A stretch of DNA of 64,000 nt from Aplectana chamaeleonis (GCA_029168955.1 JAPDOI010001764.1:1-64000); one strand, 5' to 3'; numbered from the stretch's first letter, positions 11,085 to 23,985 are shown. The notes: generated by a model not told the origin, from the sequence alone. Numbers and translations: made by a program.

Positions 11085-11165
11085 GGCTCCGGGCGAGATC
11101 GAACCAGCATAATCCCTTTGTGAAGGAGCGCCTTATCGCACTGCACCACTGTAGCCCAAGCGCCG
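11085..11165 (-). tRNA. tRNA-like relic (possible SINE head)
   Basis: On the minus strand an A-box-like TGGTGCAGTGCGATAAGG is followed, at tRNA-like spacing, by a B-box-like GGTTCGATCTC. The acceptor and anticodon stems pair poorly, so this is not a functional tRNA. It may be a tRNA-derived SINE head or chance. It lies inside element B. Confidence 0.25.
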
Positions 11166-11889
11166 CTCTCACTCATCTGCTCGGTAAATCCTTACCGAAG
11201 CAATCATTCCTTCACCCGCATAACGATGAAACATGTACACCGTCATAGACTATGTAACAGTCGTAGACCTGTCAGGACGACGCCCTGGTTAAGTCTTACA
11301 CAATTTTTACTACTTTTTATTAAGCAAATGAATTTATAAGTTGCTGTGCACGTCGCAGAATTAAGACCAGGCACAGCAGCAAATTCCACTTTCGATGGGC
11401 GGCGCTGTGCATCTCTGCACGAATTGGCATCTTTGGGCCTTAATAACTTTAATTTTAGCGCATTTGTCGCCGAGGAACCCTCTCAGTTCTCCAGCTGTTT
11501 TCGAACAACACAGGTTTTCGCAGTTTTCTCCATTACTTTATCCATCGTGAACACTGCCTTTAAGCGGGTGCTCCGCGACAGACACAACGCGACCTTGTGT
11601 CGCAGAAATTTACCAAACAGTTAATGAGCAAAATCTGCGCTGACGATGTGCAGAGAATTCGGTGTAATTTTCGCAGTGCGCGTCAATTGGATGTCTGCAG
11701 TGTAAATACGCACCTGCAGGGCTACAGTATAACAAAATGTCGAGTCATGACATAAGATATACTTTTTTGAGTAACAGGACATGCCGAATCTAAGAATATC
11801 CTACTCATTATCCGATCCGAATCATGACATATTTCGGATATTCGGTATCCGAATCATTATCCGACTCATGGCACATTTCGGTGATTCAG

Positions 11890-12075
11890 ATTTTGGATCA
11901 TTCGGATTTTGACGTTTTTTCGGTGATTCGGATTTTGGATCACTCGGATTTCGACGTTTTTTCGGTGAATCGGATTTTGCATCATTCGGATTTTGACGTT
12001 TTTTCGGTGATTCGGATTTTGGATCACTCGGATTTTGACGTTTTTTCGGTGAATCGGATTTTGATTCACGAAAAT
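11890..12075. repeat. 42-bp tandem repeats in hAT-like element B
   Basis: A unit of 42 bp built from GATTCGGATTTTG, GATCACTCGG and GACGTTTTTTCGG repeats about four times before the right terminus. The same motif recurs at 59870-60040 in element I. Open frames here are a by-product of a period divisible by three. Confidence 0.85.
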
Positions 12076-13062
12076 TTCGATTCATTCGGATGGATATCCG
12101 AAAATGAGGGAGTCGGATCCAATGTATACTAAGTATAGTCAGCGGACGCAATTATAACCAAATGCCCTGCGGTATTGATCGGAATAAGAAGCTACATCTA
12201 GAGTCGCTGGTCTGCAGAAGGAGAAAGTTCGTTAGTTTTATGGTTTATAGGATTTTGTATGGCCATATAGGACCAAACGATTTCCTCCAACTCGGCTTCT
12301 ACCACAAGAGGTAGCAGTTTTGAGCTCGTCCGTAACAGAGCTAGGAAGAGTTTGAGGCACCATTTCTGTGTTAATAGAGCGGGCAGTGAGTTTGAAAAGC
12401 TAAAAGGTGCAGTCTCCATACAACTCTTTCTCCGTTCTAACTTATCTTGGATCAGTACTTGATGACTGTGGATGTCTGAGCCGGTTTCCAGCCTTTTACT
12501 ATTGTCTAGGTTTTCCGTTTTATATATCCATTGTTTGTTGCATTTATTTTATGTAAATCAACTATGCAGGCTAGACTGGAATGTTCTTAATCATTTGAAA
12601 TGGATCGTTTCCCTTCTTCTATTTATCGCCTTGGGAGATTTTTCCCGGATAAGAAAATGCTCATTAAAGTTGTATTTTCGTCTACATTGCACCAAAATCT
12701 GGCAGTCAGCCGAGCTTCTTGGCTCAAATCCTTTCCTGGTGCTGGGTTATTCTAACGGGAATCTCTCCCTGATCAGGAGAGGGAGGAGGCGCAGGCGCGG
12801 TCTACCGTTCTATAATCAATCCATTTCTCAGTCAGTGATGCATGATGATTTACCCATTGCTCCTCAAGTTCACACAGTTGTTTCTCCGAGTATTGATGTA
12901 TTTCCCGAAAACTCCAATCGCCACTATCCTCACCCTTGCGAAATGTTAAATCTGAACTCAAACACCAAAGATTCAGCTCAAAATGTTTTTTTAGGGAACT
13001 AGACCCCTCGGGACAATCTCGTCTGAGTTCTTCCATTCCTGTTTTATTTCTTTCGTGGTTTT

Positions 13063-14188
13063 ATGCTAATTTACGGTCGTTCCCGCATTGAACTGAATCT
13101 CAATCTTGGTGGTAAATATGATGTGTATCTTTTTTCTGAGACATGGCTCAAATCTGTTCACTTCATTCCTTCTATGCTTGATGACTGGATAAGAGATTAC
13201 GCCATTCTACGCTGCGATCGAAGTTGGAGGTCTGGTGGTGGGGTGGCAATTTTTCTGCGTAGCACTTTATCTCATTCTGTGGTTTTCTCTGATTCAGTGG
13301 TCAACGGGTATGAAATATTAGCAGTGGACATCTTTCATGGAAACCTAAGCTTCAGAATAGTTCTAGTTTACAGACCACCCTCTTCCGCTGTGGCCATAAA
13401 CGAGCAGTTGGCTAAAATACTGAGTGATCTCACGGCTACTGAACATTCTGTGATTTTGGTTGGCGATTTCAATTTTCCTGAAGTACATAGAGTGGGCAAG
13501 GTGGAATGATCAAACCTGTTTCCCAGATACTTTCTCTGAAATTATCAGTGGTCACGATTTGAAACAATTTGTCCTGGAACCTACTCGTCTTAACAATATT
13601 TTGGATCTCTTATTTTCCAATAGTAATGATCTTTCAAGTAACGCCTCTGTCAATTCACCAGTTGGCGACAGCGATCACAGAAGCATTTCCGAGTTCCGGG
13701 GTAACGGAGTTGAACATCCCCCTATTCGTAAGCGAGTGTGCAACAAAGGCGACTTTACTTGCATTTCACGGTATTTGTACAATATTGCGTGGGTTGACTC
13801 ATTCGAGTCGGTCTCATCTGTTGATGAAAAGTTGATGATGTTTCTAGCAATTCTTGAGCATGTTATTGATCTGTTCATACCCTGGGCTTGGGTTTACCCC
13901 AGCAAGTCCAACGTACCGATTCATCTCCGTAACATGTCAGATCACAGGGAGTGCCTACTTCGCTATGCCAAACTATCAGGTGATTGGACTGAATACAAAA
14001 GTTTTTTGAAAAAGTTTGCGGAGGAGCTAATGAAATACTTAAGAAATGTCGAAAAAAAGATAGTAGAGTCAAAACAGAAGCAACGATTTTACCATTGGGC
14101 TCTGAAGCAGAACGGAACGATACTATTGAATGATCATGATAGGGCTAATGCATTGGGGCTCGAGTTTAGCAGTGTTTTCAGAAGATGA
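13063..14188 (+). pseudogene. AP-endonuclease domain and linker of the CR1-like LINE
   Basis: In family order the frame at 13063-13509 shows LFSETWL, RSGGGVAIFLR, LVYRPPSS and LVGDFNFPE, which are the APE endonuclease signatures. A +1/-1 shift near 13490 leads into 13460-14188 with a QFVLEPTR motif and SPVGDSDHRSISEF, the catalytic SDH box. The enzyme would nick chromosomal DNA to prime reverse transcription. The frameshift between GDFN and SDH shows the copy is broken, though all key residues remain. Confidence 0.85.
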
Positions 14189-14189
14189 C

Positions 14190-15591
14190 GGCTTCTTTCC
14201 GGAGTCTAGCGTCCTTCATGAATTTCCAATGCATGATTTTCCTAATTTTGATGAAATCACGATTTACGAACTTTTGATGAAATGGCCTGATTCTTATTCA
14301 TTCACTCCTGACAAAATCTCTTTCATATTTGTGAGGAATGTTGCTCATGTGATTGCTTATCCACTGTCGTACATTTTTAATCAGTCGATGAGCTTTTCCG
14401 AGGTTCCTCGACTTTGGAAGCACTCCTACATACATCACTCCGCTTCTTAAGAAAGAGCCGTCATCTGATCCTGCTAACTATAGACCAATCAGCATAACTT
14501 CCCTTTTCTTCAGGCTTTTCGAGAAAATTTTAAAGTCACACATTCTCAAACATATAGGACTCAATGATCTGAATCCTTCGTGTCAACATGGGTTTGTGAG
14601 TGGAAAATCAGTTACGACTAATATGTTGGAGACTCTCGAAGATTGGACGTTAGCCTTGGATGAGAAAAAGTGTGTTGACGTAATCTATGTGGACTTCGCT
14701 AAAGCATTCGATAAAGTTAGCCACAAAAAGCTTATATACTTGCTTGAGAAGCTCGGTTTTCACGAAAAGGTATGGAAAGGGAATAAAGAGTTCCTGTCCG
14801 GGAGGACGTTCCAAGTTCGCATTAACTCCGCATTTTCGAATGTGTTTGAGGTTCATAGTGGAGTGCCCCAGGGAGGCGTACTTTCACCGATACTCTTTAA
14901 TATTTTTTCAGCTGATCTGGGGAAAATTTTGCACAAAAATGGTGTCATCTGTAGACAATATGCCGATGATTTGAAAGTATACAGGGAGGTCTCCAGCCTT
15001 CTGGATACAGAGCACTTGCATTCGGCTATCGACCGTTTACAAGCCTGATCAACTGCATGGCAAATTCCAATTTCCCCTGGTAAGACGTTCTGGATGCGTA
15101 TTGGCTCTTCCATGTTGCCCGTTTTGTATAAAATAGATGCCCAGAGTATTGAAAGAGTCAGCCAAATCAAGGATCTCGGTTTCTTGTATGATGAGAATCT
15201 AGATTTTCTTTCGCATTACAAAGAGTTGTTCAAAAGGGCTCATAACCGTACATATCAAATTTTTAAGGCTCTGACGACAAAAGATATTAGCGTTCTTCTG
15301 AAGGTGTACAAGGTTTACATTCGCCCACTTGTGGAAAATGGTACGGTAGTCTTTTCCCCATACAAGAAGAAGGACTTTTTGTACTCAAAAATCCCTAATT
15401 CGAAAATTCGGAACCAGTATTTTGCCATAGCAAGTCTCGAGTCGCGGCGGGAATGGTATGATGTCTGTATGGTACACAAGCTTTTGAACAGAATGTCTGG
15501 TGCAAATTTTTCACACTTCTACAGAATAGTCCTCTCAAGAACCCGAGGTGGGGATAGAGATATCTTTTGCGAGGCGGAGAACCACAATTAG
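14190..15591 (+). pseudogene. Reverse transcriptase of the CR1-like LINE
   Basis: RT motifs appear in order across three frames. A finger region with YRPISITSLF and FEKIL lies near 14480-14535. Motif A is VIYVDFAKAFDKVSHKK, motif B is SGVPQGGVLSPILFNIF and motif C is CRQYADDLKVY, all in the frame 14596-15048. The thumb is at 15094-15591 (IKDLGFLYDENL, LKVYKVYIRPLVENGTVVF). Catalytic aspartates are intact. Frameshifts at about 14450 and 15048 disable it. Confidence 0.85.
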
Positions 15592-15822
15592 GTCCAGATT
15601 CTTCACAGTAAGGGCGGGTTCAGCATATCTTCGTTTTAGTAAAACCACACCCACTGCCAGGTCAATGACAACGTTCAGACGGGGAACGGTAAAAATTTTG
15701 CTGAAATCATAGATGTATGTTTTTGCTAATTTGCGATCATGTTCATTCGTCCGAAGCTCTTTTTCTTTTTTCAGCGTTTGTCTTATACAGCGTACTCAAA
15801 AAAATAAATAAAAAAAATAGAC

Positions 15823-16443
15823 CTCTAATAAACATGTACATATAAAAACATTTTTCTTAGATTCTAACCGAGGCTGGCTCGTTGCCGTAGAACTTGTCCA
15901 GGCAGTTTTTCTCCCATCAAAAACCTAGCATCTGTCGTGGGTCCCCCTTCCTAATGTAGGAGAGTTAGAGGACATAAGAAGCAAGAAATAATTCACGCGA
16001 AGTTGGCTAATTGACCTAAATCCTTGTGAATGTTTGTGATTACAATTAGCGAATCACCGCGCCAGTTATCACATGATTGAGAAAATGGCAATAAACTGAT
16101 TCGCAAATTGGCACATCTCCGATCTGGGTGCAGTGCTCATTTTGAACACTGTCAATGTTATTGATGTAAAAGTGTAGGTTCGGCTGTGGAATTTAGCTTA
16201 CCTCATATTTTTCATTCAGTTATCCGTAGCCTAGGACTTTGATGAGGAGTTCTCCATATGTTGGAGGTGGAAAAGTTTTTCATTTTGAGGTGACAGGATT
16301 TTCCACAAGATAGTATTCATTAGCGAAAGTGCTACAGTATCATAGGAGAGCATGAAACCAGCGGGATGAAGCTGAAAAACAATTTCATTTCTAAAACAAC
16401 ATGTCGAAGACAGACCTTGATTTTCGAATGTTATCAGTTTCAG
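15823..16443. other. Intergenic or intron DNA upstream of the first zinc-finger exon
   Basis: AT-rich DNA with no recognised repeat or coding signal. Its end supplies the TTTCAG acceptor of the next exon. Confidence 0.5.
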
Positions 16444-16557
16444 GAGTCGATGAAATGCAACCAGTGCGATCGCTCTTTTCGAAAGGCCTCAGAGTTCACT
16501 TTGCACCAGTATACCCACGATCTCGAAAAGCACCACACCAGGAGTAGAATGTTTCAG
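16444..16557 (+). CDS. C2H2 zinc-finger exon 1 of a multi-exon host gene
   Basis: This exon of 114 nt (38 codons, phase 0 at both ends) lies between an acceptor TATCAGTTTCAG and a donor CAG|GTAAAG. It encodes one classical finger, CNQCDRSFRKASEFTLHQYTH, with spacing C-X2-C-X12-H-X3-H, followed by a basic stretch (DLEKHHTRSRMFQ). Such a finger binds DNA as part of an array. Its frame fits the finger exon at 31525, so the two are probably joined. The FRKASE/DLTLH style resembles finger arrays of Schnurri/HIVEP-like factors (SMA-9 in C. elegans), but this is a guess from memory of the family. Confidence 0.7.
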
Positions 16558-17330
16558 GTAAAGTCGCTTTGGGTGCATTCACCTTATGTTAAAAGTATAC
16601 GGTTGATTCGAAAGTCCTGCGCCAAATGTAGGTTAGCGCGCTTCCATTTGTCTGTATGTGATCTTTCGATCAAATTTAGTATGCCATTCGAAGGCTTGGC
16701 TTCTTGCTGTTAGTGTTCAACGCTTCTAGAAAAATTTTGCCTGCATCAAAATTTACATCAAAATGTGGAGTGAGCTTTGATTCCCGAAGATCTCTTGATT
16801 TTCCTCGTCTCCCTCTTTACATCTATCAGAACTGCTCGTACATGGAGCATTCGAACCGGTGAACACTAGATTTTGGTACGAAAACTGGTTCGCGAACGTT
16901 CTTTAATAGGGCGAATCTTGCGTTTTGCGGACTAGTTTGAAGAATGAAATTTTGTGTCACATCTTCATTAGACAAAGACCTCAGGATACCCAACTTCATA
17001 GTGAAGTGCTGTGGACACCACCTTATCTAATCATAATTATTTTGTCAATTATCGATTTTTTCAAAGGTCTAGAAAAATTTAAGAACCGAATTTTTGAACA
17101 AAGGATCGATAATTGACTAAAGTTTATCATTCGATAAAAAAGTGTCCAAAACATTTACCTATGAAGCTGGGTTCTCTAGAGTCGTTGTGTGAAGAAGATA
17201 TGATAGAAAATGTAATTTTTCAATATATTCTTCTAACGCGAAATTTGCCCCATTGAAAATTTTTGCGAACCCGTTGCGGTACTATAATCTATGCAGTGTT
17301 CGTGGGTTTGAAATAACGTACACTTGAGCA
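16558..17330. other. Start of a very long intron; no recognised feature
   Basis: AT-rich sequence after the splice donor. A short imperfect inverted pair (AATTATCGATTTTTTC near 17047 and GATCGATAATTGAC near 17103) is visible. Nothing codes. Confidence 0.5.
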
Positions 17331-18340
17331 GTCCTGATCAGGGGTGTGCGGCAAAAGAATTTGAAATTTCGGCAAACGGCAACGGCAACGGCAAACCCCA
17401 AAAATGGCCGGCAAACGGCAAACGGCAAAACGGCAAACGGCAAAAGCTGTTCTGTGCTATAATACAGCCACATTTGATTAGTCGTGTGGTGAACCATGCG
17501 ATACCTGCCAGGTACTATGTATCTGGCGCTTAACTAGCCTTTACATGGAGGGAAAATCCCATATATCAAAAGCTACTTGCGAGCCTCAGGTGATCAGAGA
17601 GCTACAGTAGCGCTGTTTTGTGTGTGATAGTATAGAAGCCTCTATCAAGTTCAACGAGGCCGTTTGATTGCGCGACCCAGCCTAGTCGATCCGGGCACGT
17701 GCAGCAAAGCGCATGAAAGCTTGGTGCGGTGGGAGTGTGCGCCGACCCAAAGACTGAGGCCGATACCGGTACCACAATCAGGTGCGAATAGATGGATGGA
17801 TACGCGTTGATTGGTCGACAGTAAGGAAATGAGGAAGACAGTCCACACCGCGGTCAGCAGCGCGCTTTTTAGGTTATGACCGGAGTCACTCACAATTTTT
17901 ACAGTTAAGAGCACGTGATAGGCTCAGTGTTCTTTTCGCTCACTTGAAATCACGCCTAGATGGTCTACTTCGTGGGGTTAAAAAAGTGGAGTGCGACTGG
18001 TCAAGTTGAAGACAAAGTTCACGATAAAGACAGCCTTGGAGTTTTAGCCGAAAATCAAAAGCTCCGAAGGGGCTTGTTGATCTAATACACAGAATGAGAG
18101 GCACCTGGTGATAATTCGACCGGTACATGCGACGCGCGCGACAGAAAGTCGGTGGGCCCACGTCGTCGCGCGCGGAGCGTTTAGCCAGCCGCTGCTCTTG
18201 AGCGTTTTTGATTCTGTGTATTCAGCCAACAAGCCGGCACGAGGCCCAATACAACAACAACGTCGACTAAAAAACAAACAATAAATCACTCCATGCGGCC
18301 CCAAAACAGGAATGCGGTGTGCCCGCCCCACCCTGGCTAC

Positions 18341-18988
<648 letters not shown>

Positions 18989-20036
18989 CTGGCTACCGAG
19001 GAAGTGGGTGGGGCGAGCACACCACATTCAAGTTTCTTGGCCGTATATTTATATTGACTGCTCGTTTTGAGCAGGTTTTCGACACTGTTGTTGCAATGGG
19101 CCTCGCACATTTTGATTTCAGGTAAAAAATTTGAAGTTGGTTTCAATCATTGCCTCCGAAGATGTTTCGTTTTTTTAACTCTACACCATTTCATAAAAAA
19201 CTCAGCTCTGCCAAGGAGTCAACCCGGGGCTATCGCAGCGGGGAATGAGGCACTTAGCCATCCCACTCGACCATGCCCATTTTTTCGCGCCGCCGCGCGA
19301 TTTGAGAACCAACTGAGGGTTTTCCTCCCCTTCCAAAATTAGTAGAGTAGTTGTGGAGCAGGAACATAGGCGTAGCCAAGTGCCAACCCCCGCCCTCGCT
19401 GCGACAGCACTGTCAACCCTTCGTTACAGCTAATCCTCTCGACATCGAAAATATCATTGAACACTGCCCTTAATGACCGCTGTGAACATTGTTCAATTTT
19501 TAAAAAGCCGGACCATTTGCAGGATTGATCATTTCGATGTCCCATTTATTACCCTCAGCTAACCAACCGACGATAAGCGGGCCTACTTACACAAGTTCTC
19601 AAATGGCTCATATGTATAAAAAGCGATGCTTTCACGCCAAAACTTCTGTACCATTTGATTTTGCAATTGCGGAACTAGCAGGAATCGGTATGCTTCTGGA
19701 AAAGTTTTTTTGCGATTCCGGCATTTCTAAGGGGTTGAAATTTTCATGGTTAAAGAGAGACATTCAGAGGCTCCCAACTTAGAACCTAAACAAACTCCTC
19801 TGATAACCGAGTCAAAATATCTTTACCTGGAACTAGCCAGAAAATTATTTGTTGCAGCTTCGAATCGCTGACCAATACAGAATCTGAGGTAAGGGCGCAC
19901 ACCAGGCCCTGTGGTTTTAACGCATTTTTGCCGAAAATTTGCCGTTTTGAGCGAAAATTTCGGCAAACGGCAACGGCAACGGCAAACCCCAAAAATGGCC
20001 GGCAAACGGCACTTGCCGCACACCCCTGGTCCTGAT

Positions 20037-21066
20037 AGGTAAAAAAATGGAACAGATAAATCGATGATTTTCGGAATCCAAAATTTTCTCCACATTTTGA
20101 TTTTCAATTCGAATCATGTCAAGTTTTTCGATAAAAAAATAAACCCTGTTGGGTATAAGAAGTGTTGTGCTTTCGCAAGTTATGCAACACATAGTCCAAA
20201 GATCACATACGAACCAGGGAAGGATAGCTGACCTACATTCGCGACAGAACTTTCGGACTGGTATTAATGCGCGCGCAAAGAATTTAATCGATGTATTCAA
20301 TTTTTTCCTTTTCTTCTCAGCCTCCATTTCTCTTGAAATGCGCTTCCATACAACTGCGAGAGAAAACGCGCCGGTGACAATTCGTGCACTGAATCCCTTT
20401 CGTTTAAATGCTGATGATTATTTGAGGCTATAACTCCTCACACAGAGTGTTGAACGAATAATTGAAAACCATTCTGCTAACCGCGATCAGCAAGGTAGGC
20501 ATAGAAATTGAAATTAATGGTCTGAGGCATTTGTGTTCATAGTTCTAAGCAAGGGCCTCGACGAGGAGAACCGGGAACCCGAAATTTTTCGCGAATGCTG
20601 AGTTTGAAGAATATCGTAATGAGCCGACATATACATAAAGGCGCCGTGCGCGCCGAAAATCGCTTTCAATTTTTGAGCATAATCAAACAATTCGGGCTAG
20701 TTTGCAAAAACCACGAAACCTGAGCCTCTAGAAATGCGCTCTGTAAAAGTTACGGCCACGTGAATACGGCTGTGGGTGGGGTCGATCATCTAGCACCTTT
20801 TCGTAGAGTTCTGATGCGACTGACAAACAACATGGGATGCAATTGTGGCACAAACTTCACATGCAGAAAAGCTTCAAAAATAACGCTGACCAGGTCTCCA
20901 AGTTCCGAAAAAAATTTAAAAACTGGTTGGGCGCGGAATACAAAATCGCTCCAGCCTCAGCGGCTGGAGAGGTTTGGTTTTGCCTAGGCCTTGTGATCAC
21001 TTACAATGTCATAAAGTAGTTTATAAAACCATTCAAACAAATTTCCTGCAGATTTCCTTCTGAATA
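20037..21066. other. Intron DNA without recognised genes
   Basis: No repeat termini or coding signal were recognised. Short open frames at 20149-20433 and 20760-20987 show no family motif. Confidence 0.45.
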
Positions 21067-22258
21067 TAGGTGAACCCCGGCCAAAGCGCCGCTTCGCGGC
21101 GCTTTGTCCTGGAACCATAAGCCGGGGGGTTCGCGCCGCTTCGCGGCGCTCTGTCCGGAAACTGTGTGGCTTTTTGAACGAATTAAATCCCTCACGGTCA
21201 GGAAAACCCCGGCCAAAGCGCCGCTTCGCGGCGCTTTGTCCGGGAACTATAAGCCGGGGGGTTCGCGCCGCTTCGCGGCGCTTTGTCCGGAAACTGTGTG
21301 GCTTTTTGAACGAATTGAATCCCTCACGGTCAGGAAAACCCCGGCCAAAGCGCCGCTTCGCGGCGCTTTGGCCGGGAACCATAAGCCGGGGGGTTCGCGC
21401 CGCTTCGCGGCGCTCTGTCCCGGAAACTGTGTGGCTTTGAACGAATTAAATCCCTCACGGTCAAAAAACCCCGGCCAAAGCGCCGCTTCGCGGCGCTGTC
21501 CGGGAACCATAAGCCTGGGGGTTAGAGCCGCTTCGCGGCGCTCTGTCCGGAAACTGTGTGGCTTTTTGAACGAAATAAATCCCTCACGGTCAGGAAAACA
21601 CCGGCCAAAGAGCGGCTTCGCGGCGCCTTGACCGGGAACCATAAGCCGGGGGTTCGCGGCGCTTTGTCCGGAAACTGTGTGGCTTTTGAACGAATTAAAT
21701 CCCTCACGGTCAGGAAAAGCCCGGCCAAAGCGCCGCTTCGCGGCGCTTTGTCCGGAACCATAAGCCGGGGTTCGCGCCGCTTCGCGGCGCTCTGTCCGGA
21801 AACTGTGTGGCTTTTTGAACGAATTAAATCCCTCACGGTCAGGAAAACCCGGCCAAAGTGCCGTTTCGCGGCGCTATGTCCGGGAACCATGAGCCGAGGG
21901 GTTCGCGCCGCTTCGCGGCGCTTTGTCCGGAAACTGTGTGGCTTTTTGAACGAATTAAATCCCTCACGGTCAGGAAAACCCCGGCCAAAGCGCCGCTTCG
22001 CGGCGCTTTGTCCGGGAACCATAAGCCGGGGGGTTCGCGGCGCTTCGCGGCGCTCTGTCCGGAAACTGTGTGGCTTTTTGAACGAATTAAATCCCTCACG
22101 GTCAAGAAAACCCCGGCCAAAGCGCCGCTTCGCGGCGCTTTGTCCGGGAACCATAAGCCGGGGGGTTCGCGCCGCTTCGCGGCGCTCTGTCCGGAAACTG
22201 TGTGGCTTTTTGAACGAATTAAATCCCTCACGGTCAGGAAAACCCCGGCCAAAGCGCC
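21067..22258. repeat. 132-bp GC-rich tandem array, about nine copies
   Basis: Each unit contains CCCCGGCCAAAGCGCC, two copies of the palindrome GCGCCGCTTCGCGGCGC, the phrase CTGTGTGGCTTTTTGAACG and ATCCCTCACGGTCAG. Units are highly similar, with small indels near 21430-21780. As 132 is divisible by three, long shadow ORFs appear on both strands; they are not genes. GC content is sharply higher than in the surroundings. Confidence 0.95.
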
Positions 22259-23639
22259 AACTTTCTGTTTCAAAGTAACTATAAAACACCTGAAACGGGG
22301 GATGGCGGTGGGTATTAAAGTCCCGGGAGCCCTATAATCACGATGTCCTGCTCCTAACGATTTGTAGAATTGCAGTTACCGTTTCTTTTCGAGAAAATCC
22401 CTATTGACTGAAGCGTGCACTATCTCTACACGAATTATGTCAATGGTCCGCCACAACTCTGCCTACAAAGAGGTCCAGTAGTGTGTGAAAACACTACACT
22501 TTCCTATCCTCAGATTTCCATTAATGATTTATATTTCACTTAATGACTTTTTGAAACTGCATTTCTCTCAGGAGTGCTTTCACAGAAGAATTAAAAATTT
22601 GGCCGTGATCCTTGCACGATTTTGTGTGGCGGGCCTGTCTCAAACGCGGCAGTGCGCAGCTCCAGACCGTAATTTCACTCCGATAACGACACTACTTACA
22701 GACTGATACGATTTTCGGAACTCTCACAGTTTCCCCTTCATACTTGTGTTTTACGAACGATTCGTTCAAACTTCTTCATAACCAAAATTTAAGATCCACT
22801 TTGACGTGTGGATTACCGTTCAAGTCCGAAAAAGGCCGTTGTAGGTGAAGCTGAAAATGTGACACCATAGCTAGGGTTCCTAGCTCAATAGAGACCTCTA
22901 GTCGGTTAGTAAGATTTTCAAATTTCAGAGTAACAAAACTGTATTCTCCTAATTACAAAAATCTCTAAAAAAAAACAACTGGAGAAAAAGGAAGACACCG
23001 CAGGAGAACTTGCATCTAAATTTTCCTGTGTAGGGATTAGTGAAGCAGTTTGGTCCTGAATAAACTTCCAGTACCGCATCACACTTCCCTTACTGAACGC
23101 TAAGTTTCGCTGCTTCTGCACCCTATAATCCGTCCCGGTGGAGAGTCCCAAGAAGCATTGTTATCTCCCCACCTGCGGTTACCCAGTCACGCCTCTTACA
23201 CAGTTTCTGCCACACCGTAATTCAGAACACCAAATTTATAGTTGTTTCCGCTAACCCTTAATTTTTTTGTATATTGCTCCAGTTTTCATGATTACCGTAG
23301 AATGAATACCGCGTAAGTAACGTGATTGCGTACCTGCAGAGTGCTGTAGTAGCGCGCTGGTATGTATGGCAGGGTTCAGAGCAGCTAAGAGCGGTGACTC
23401 GCCATATTTCTTGTTTTTTTTCCGGAACTGCGATTCGGAAAACAGTGAGGAGGGGACTGGCCAACGAAAGAACGACGTTGATCAAAATCCAGCCTTAAAG
23501 CCACAGTCCAAGCTCAGAATTGATTTTTCGTATCCTAGCCTATCTTGTAGAAAATTTCACGCTGATCACAATGGTGTTTTCAGAATCGCTTAGAACTCAC
23601 TACAAACTGAGTTACGGGTCCTCAAAAATTTTGAATTTG
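22259..23639. other. Intron DNA without recognised features
   Basis: Mixed AT-rich sequence. Short open frames have no recognisable motif and no element termini were seen. Confidence 0.4.
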
Positions 23640-23985
23640 AACTATTAGAAGTTCGCGGACGAGTTGTCTCGAGCCTGTATTTTCTCGTTATTTGCAGCCA
23701 TCATTCTGAATAAGGTCACAATATAAAGCCAGACCGAAAACAAAACGAAGAACAAAGATTTTGATCAAAATCATTCGCGCCGTCTCTTCCCAATTGAGAT
23801 CGGAAACCTGCCAGTGGGGCGTTGCCCATTTTTTCTTTCAAGGTGGCGTGGCCGACTTTTTCCTAGCTTTTTCTCGCTTATTTGAGCGAACTAAGATTTC
23901 GCGCTTGGCAGGGTTGCTAAAGACGGCGACCGGACCAAAATATCAAAAATTACCTCTGAGGTTGGACTGTGCCTTTAAGCGACTG
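23640..23985. repeat. AGGCAG MITE relic (right part)
   Basis: A CGGACGAGTTGTCTCGAGCC block and a terminal CTGTGCCTTTAAGCG match the interior and right end of the TTAA MITE family. The left end was not found. Confidence 0.45.

Larger units (their letters stand above)
9902..12128. mobile_element. hAT-like non-autonomous element B, nested in A
   Basis: The ends are TATACATTGGATCCGA and its complement TCGGATCCAATGTATA. The 8-bp duplication CTAAGTAT sits at 9894-9901 and 12129-12136, inside the right terminus of element A. It is 2227 bp long. The sub-termini consist of TCGGAT-type repeats. It holds a foldback (10588-10830) and a MITE right end near 11551-11575. Element I at 59809-61717 is the same family in the opposite orientation. 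Confidence 0.9.
9056..12137. mobile_element. hAT-like non-autonomous element A
   Basis: The left end TATACTTGTTATCCGA and the right end, whose complement is TATACTTAGTATCCG, form the terminal inverted repeat. The right repeat is itself interrupted by element B. An 8-bp duplication GTCAGCGG flanks it at 9048-9055 and 12138-12145. Sub-terminal DNA is packed with GGATAATG, TTATCCGA and GATTCAGATAATG repeats. Without B it would be about 847 bp. No transposase is present. Element D (18341-18988) is the same family. Confidence 0.9.
7560..12430 (+). mobile_element. CR1-like LINE, 5'-truncated and split by insertions
   Basis: A non-LTR retrotransposon RT can be followed over three separated blocks: 7594-7810, 8357-9055 and 12138-about 12430. 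The first gap is the MITE at 7815-8353 and the second is the hAT-like element at 9056-12137. Each gap is explained by target duplications (TTAA and GTCAGCGG). The 5' end, endonuclease and ORF1 are missing. The C-terminal block resembles the end of the LINE at 12450-15822, so both probably belong to one family. Confidence 0.75.
12450..15822 (+). mobile_element. CR1-like LINE with endonuclease and RT
   Basis: A non-LTR retrotransposon reads left to right. A low-similarity upstream open frame lies at 12472-13002. An APE-type endonuclease spans 13063-13690, a linker runs to about 14450, and RT covers 14456-15591. A 3' end follows with an AT-rich tail (AATAAATAAAAAAAATAG) near 15795-15822. Frameshifts at about 13500, 14185, 14450 and 15048 make it inactive. 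It sits immediately after the end of the LINE at 7560-12430, in the same orientation. Confidence 0.8.

Noticed and set aside
12472..13002. A 176-codon frame considered as LINE ORF1
   Set aside because: Hydrophobic and low similarity to the ORF1 at 46589-47209. Mentioned within the LINE but not called as a gene.
13569..13835. Additional open frames overlapping the LINE endonuclease
   Set aside because: They are shadows of the endonuclease and linker in other frames, without family motifs.
21104..22289. Five overlapping 130-255-codon frames
   Set aside because: They are produced by the 132-bp tandem array, which is divisible by three. No frame has a non-repetitive domain.
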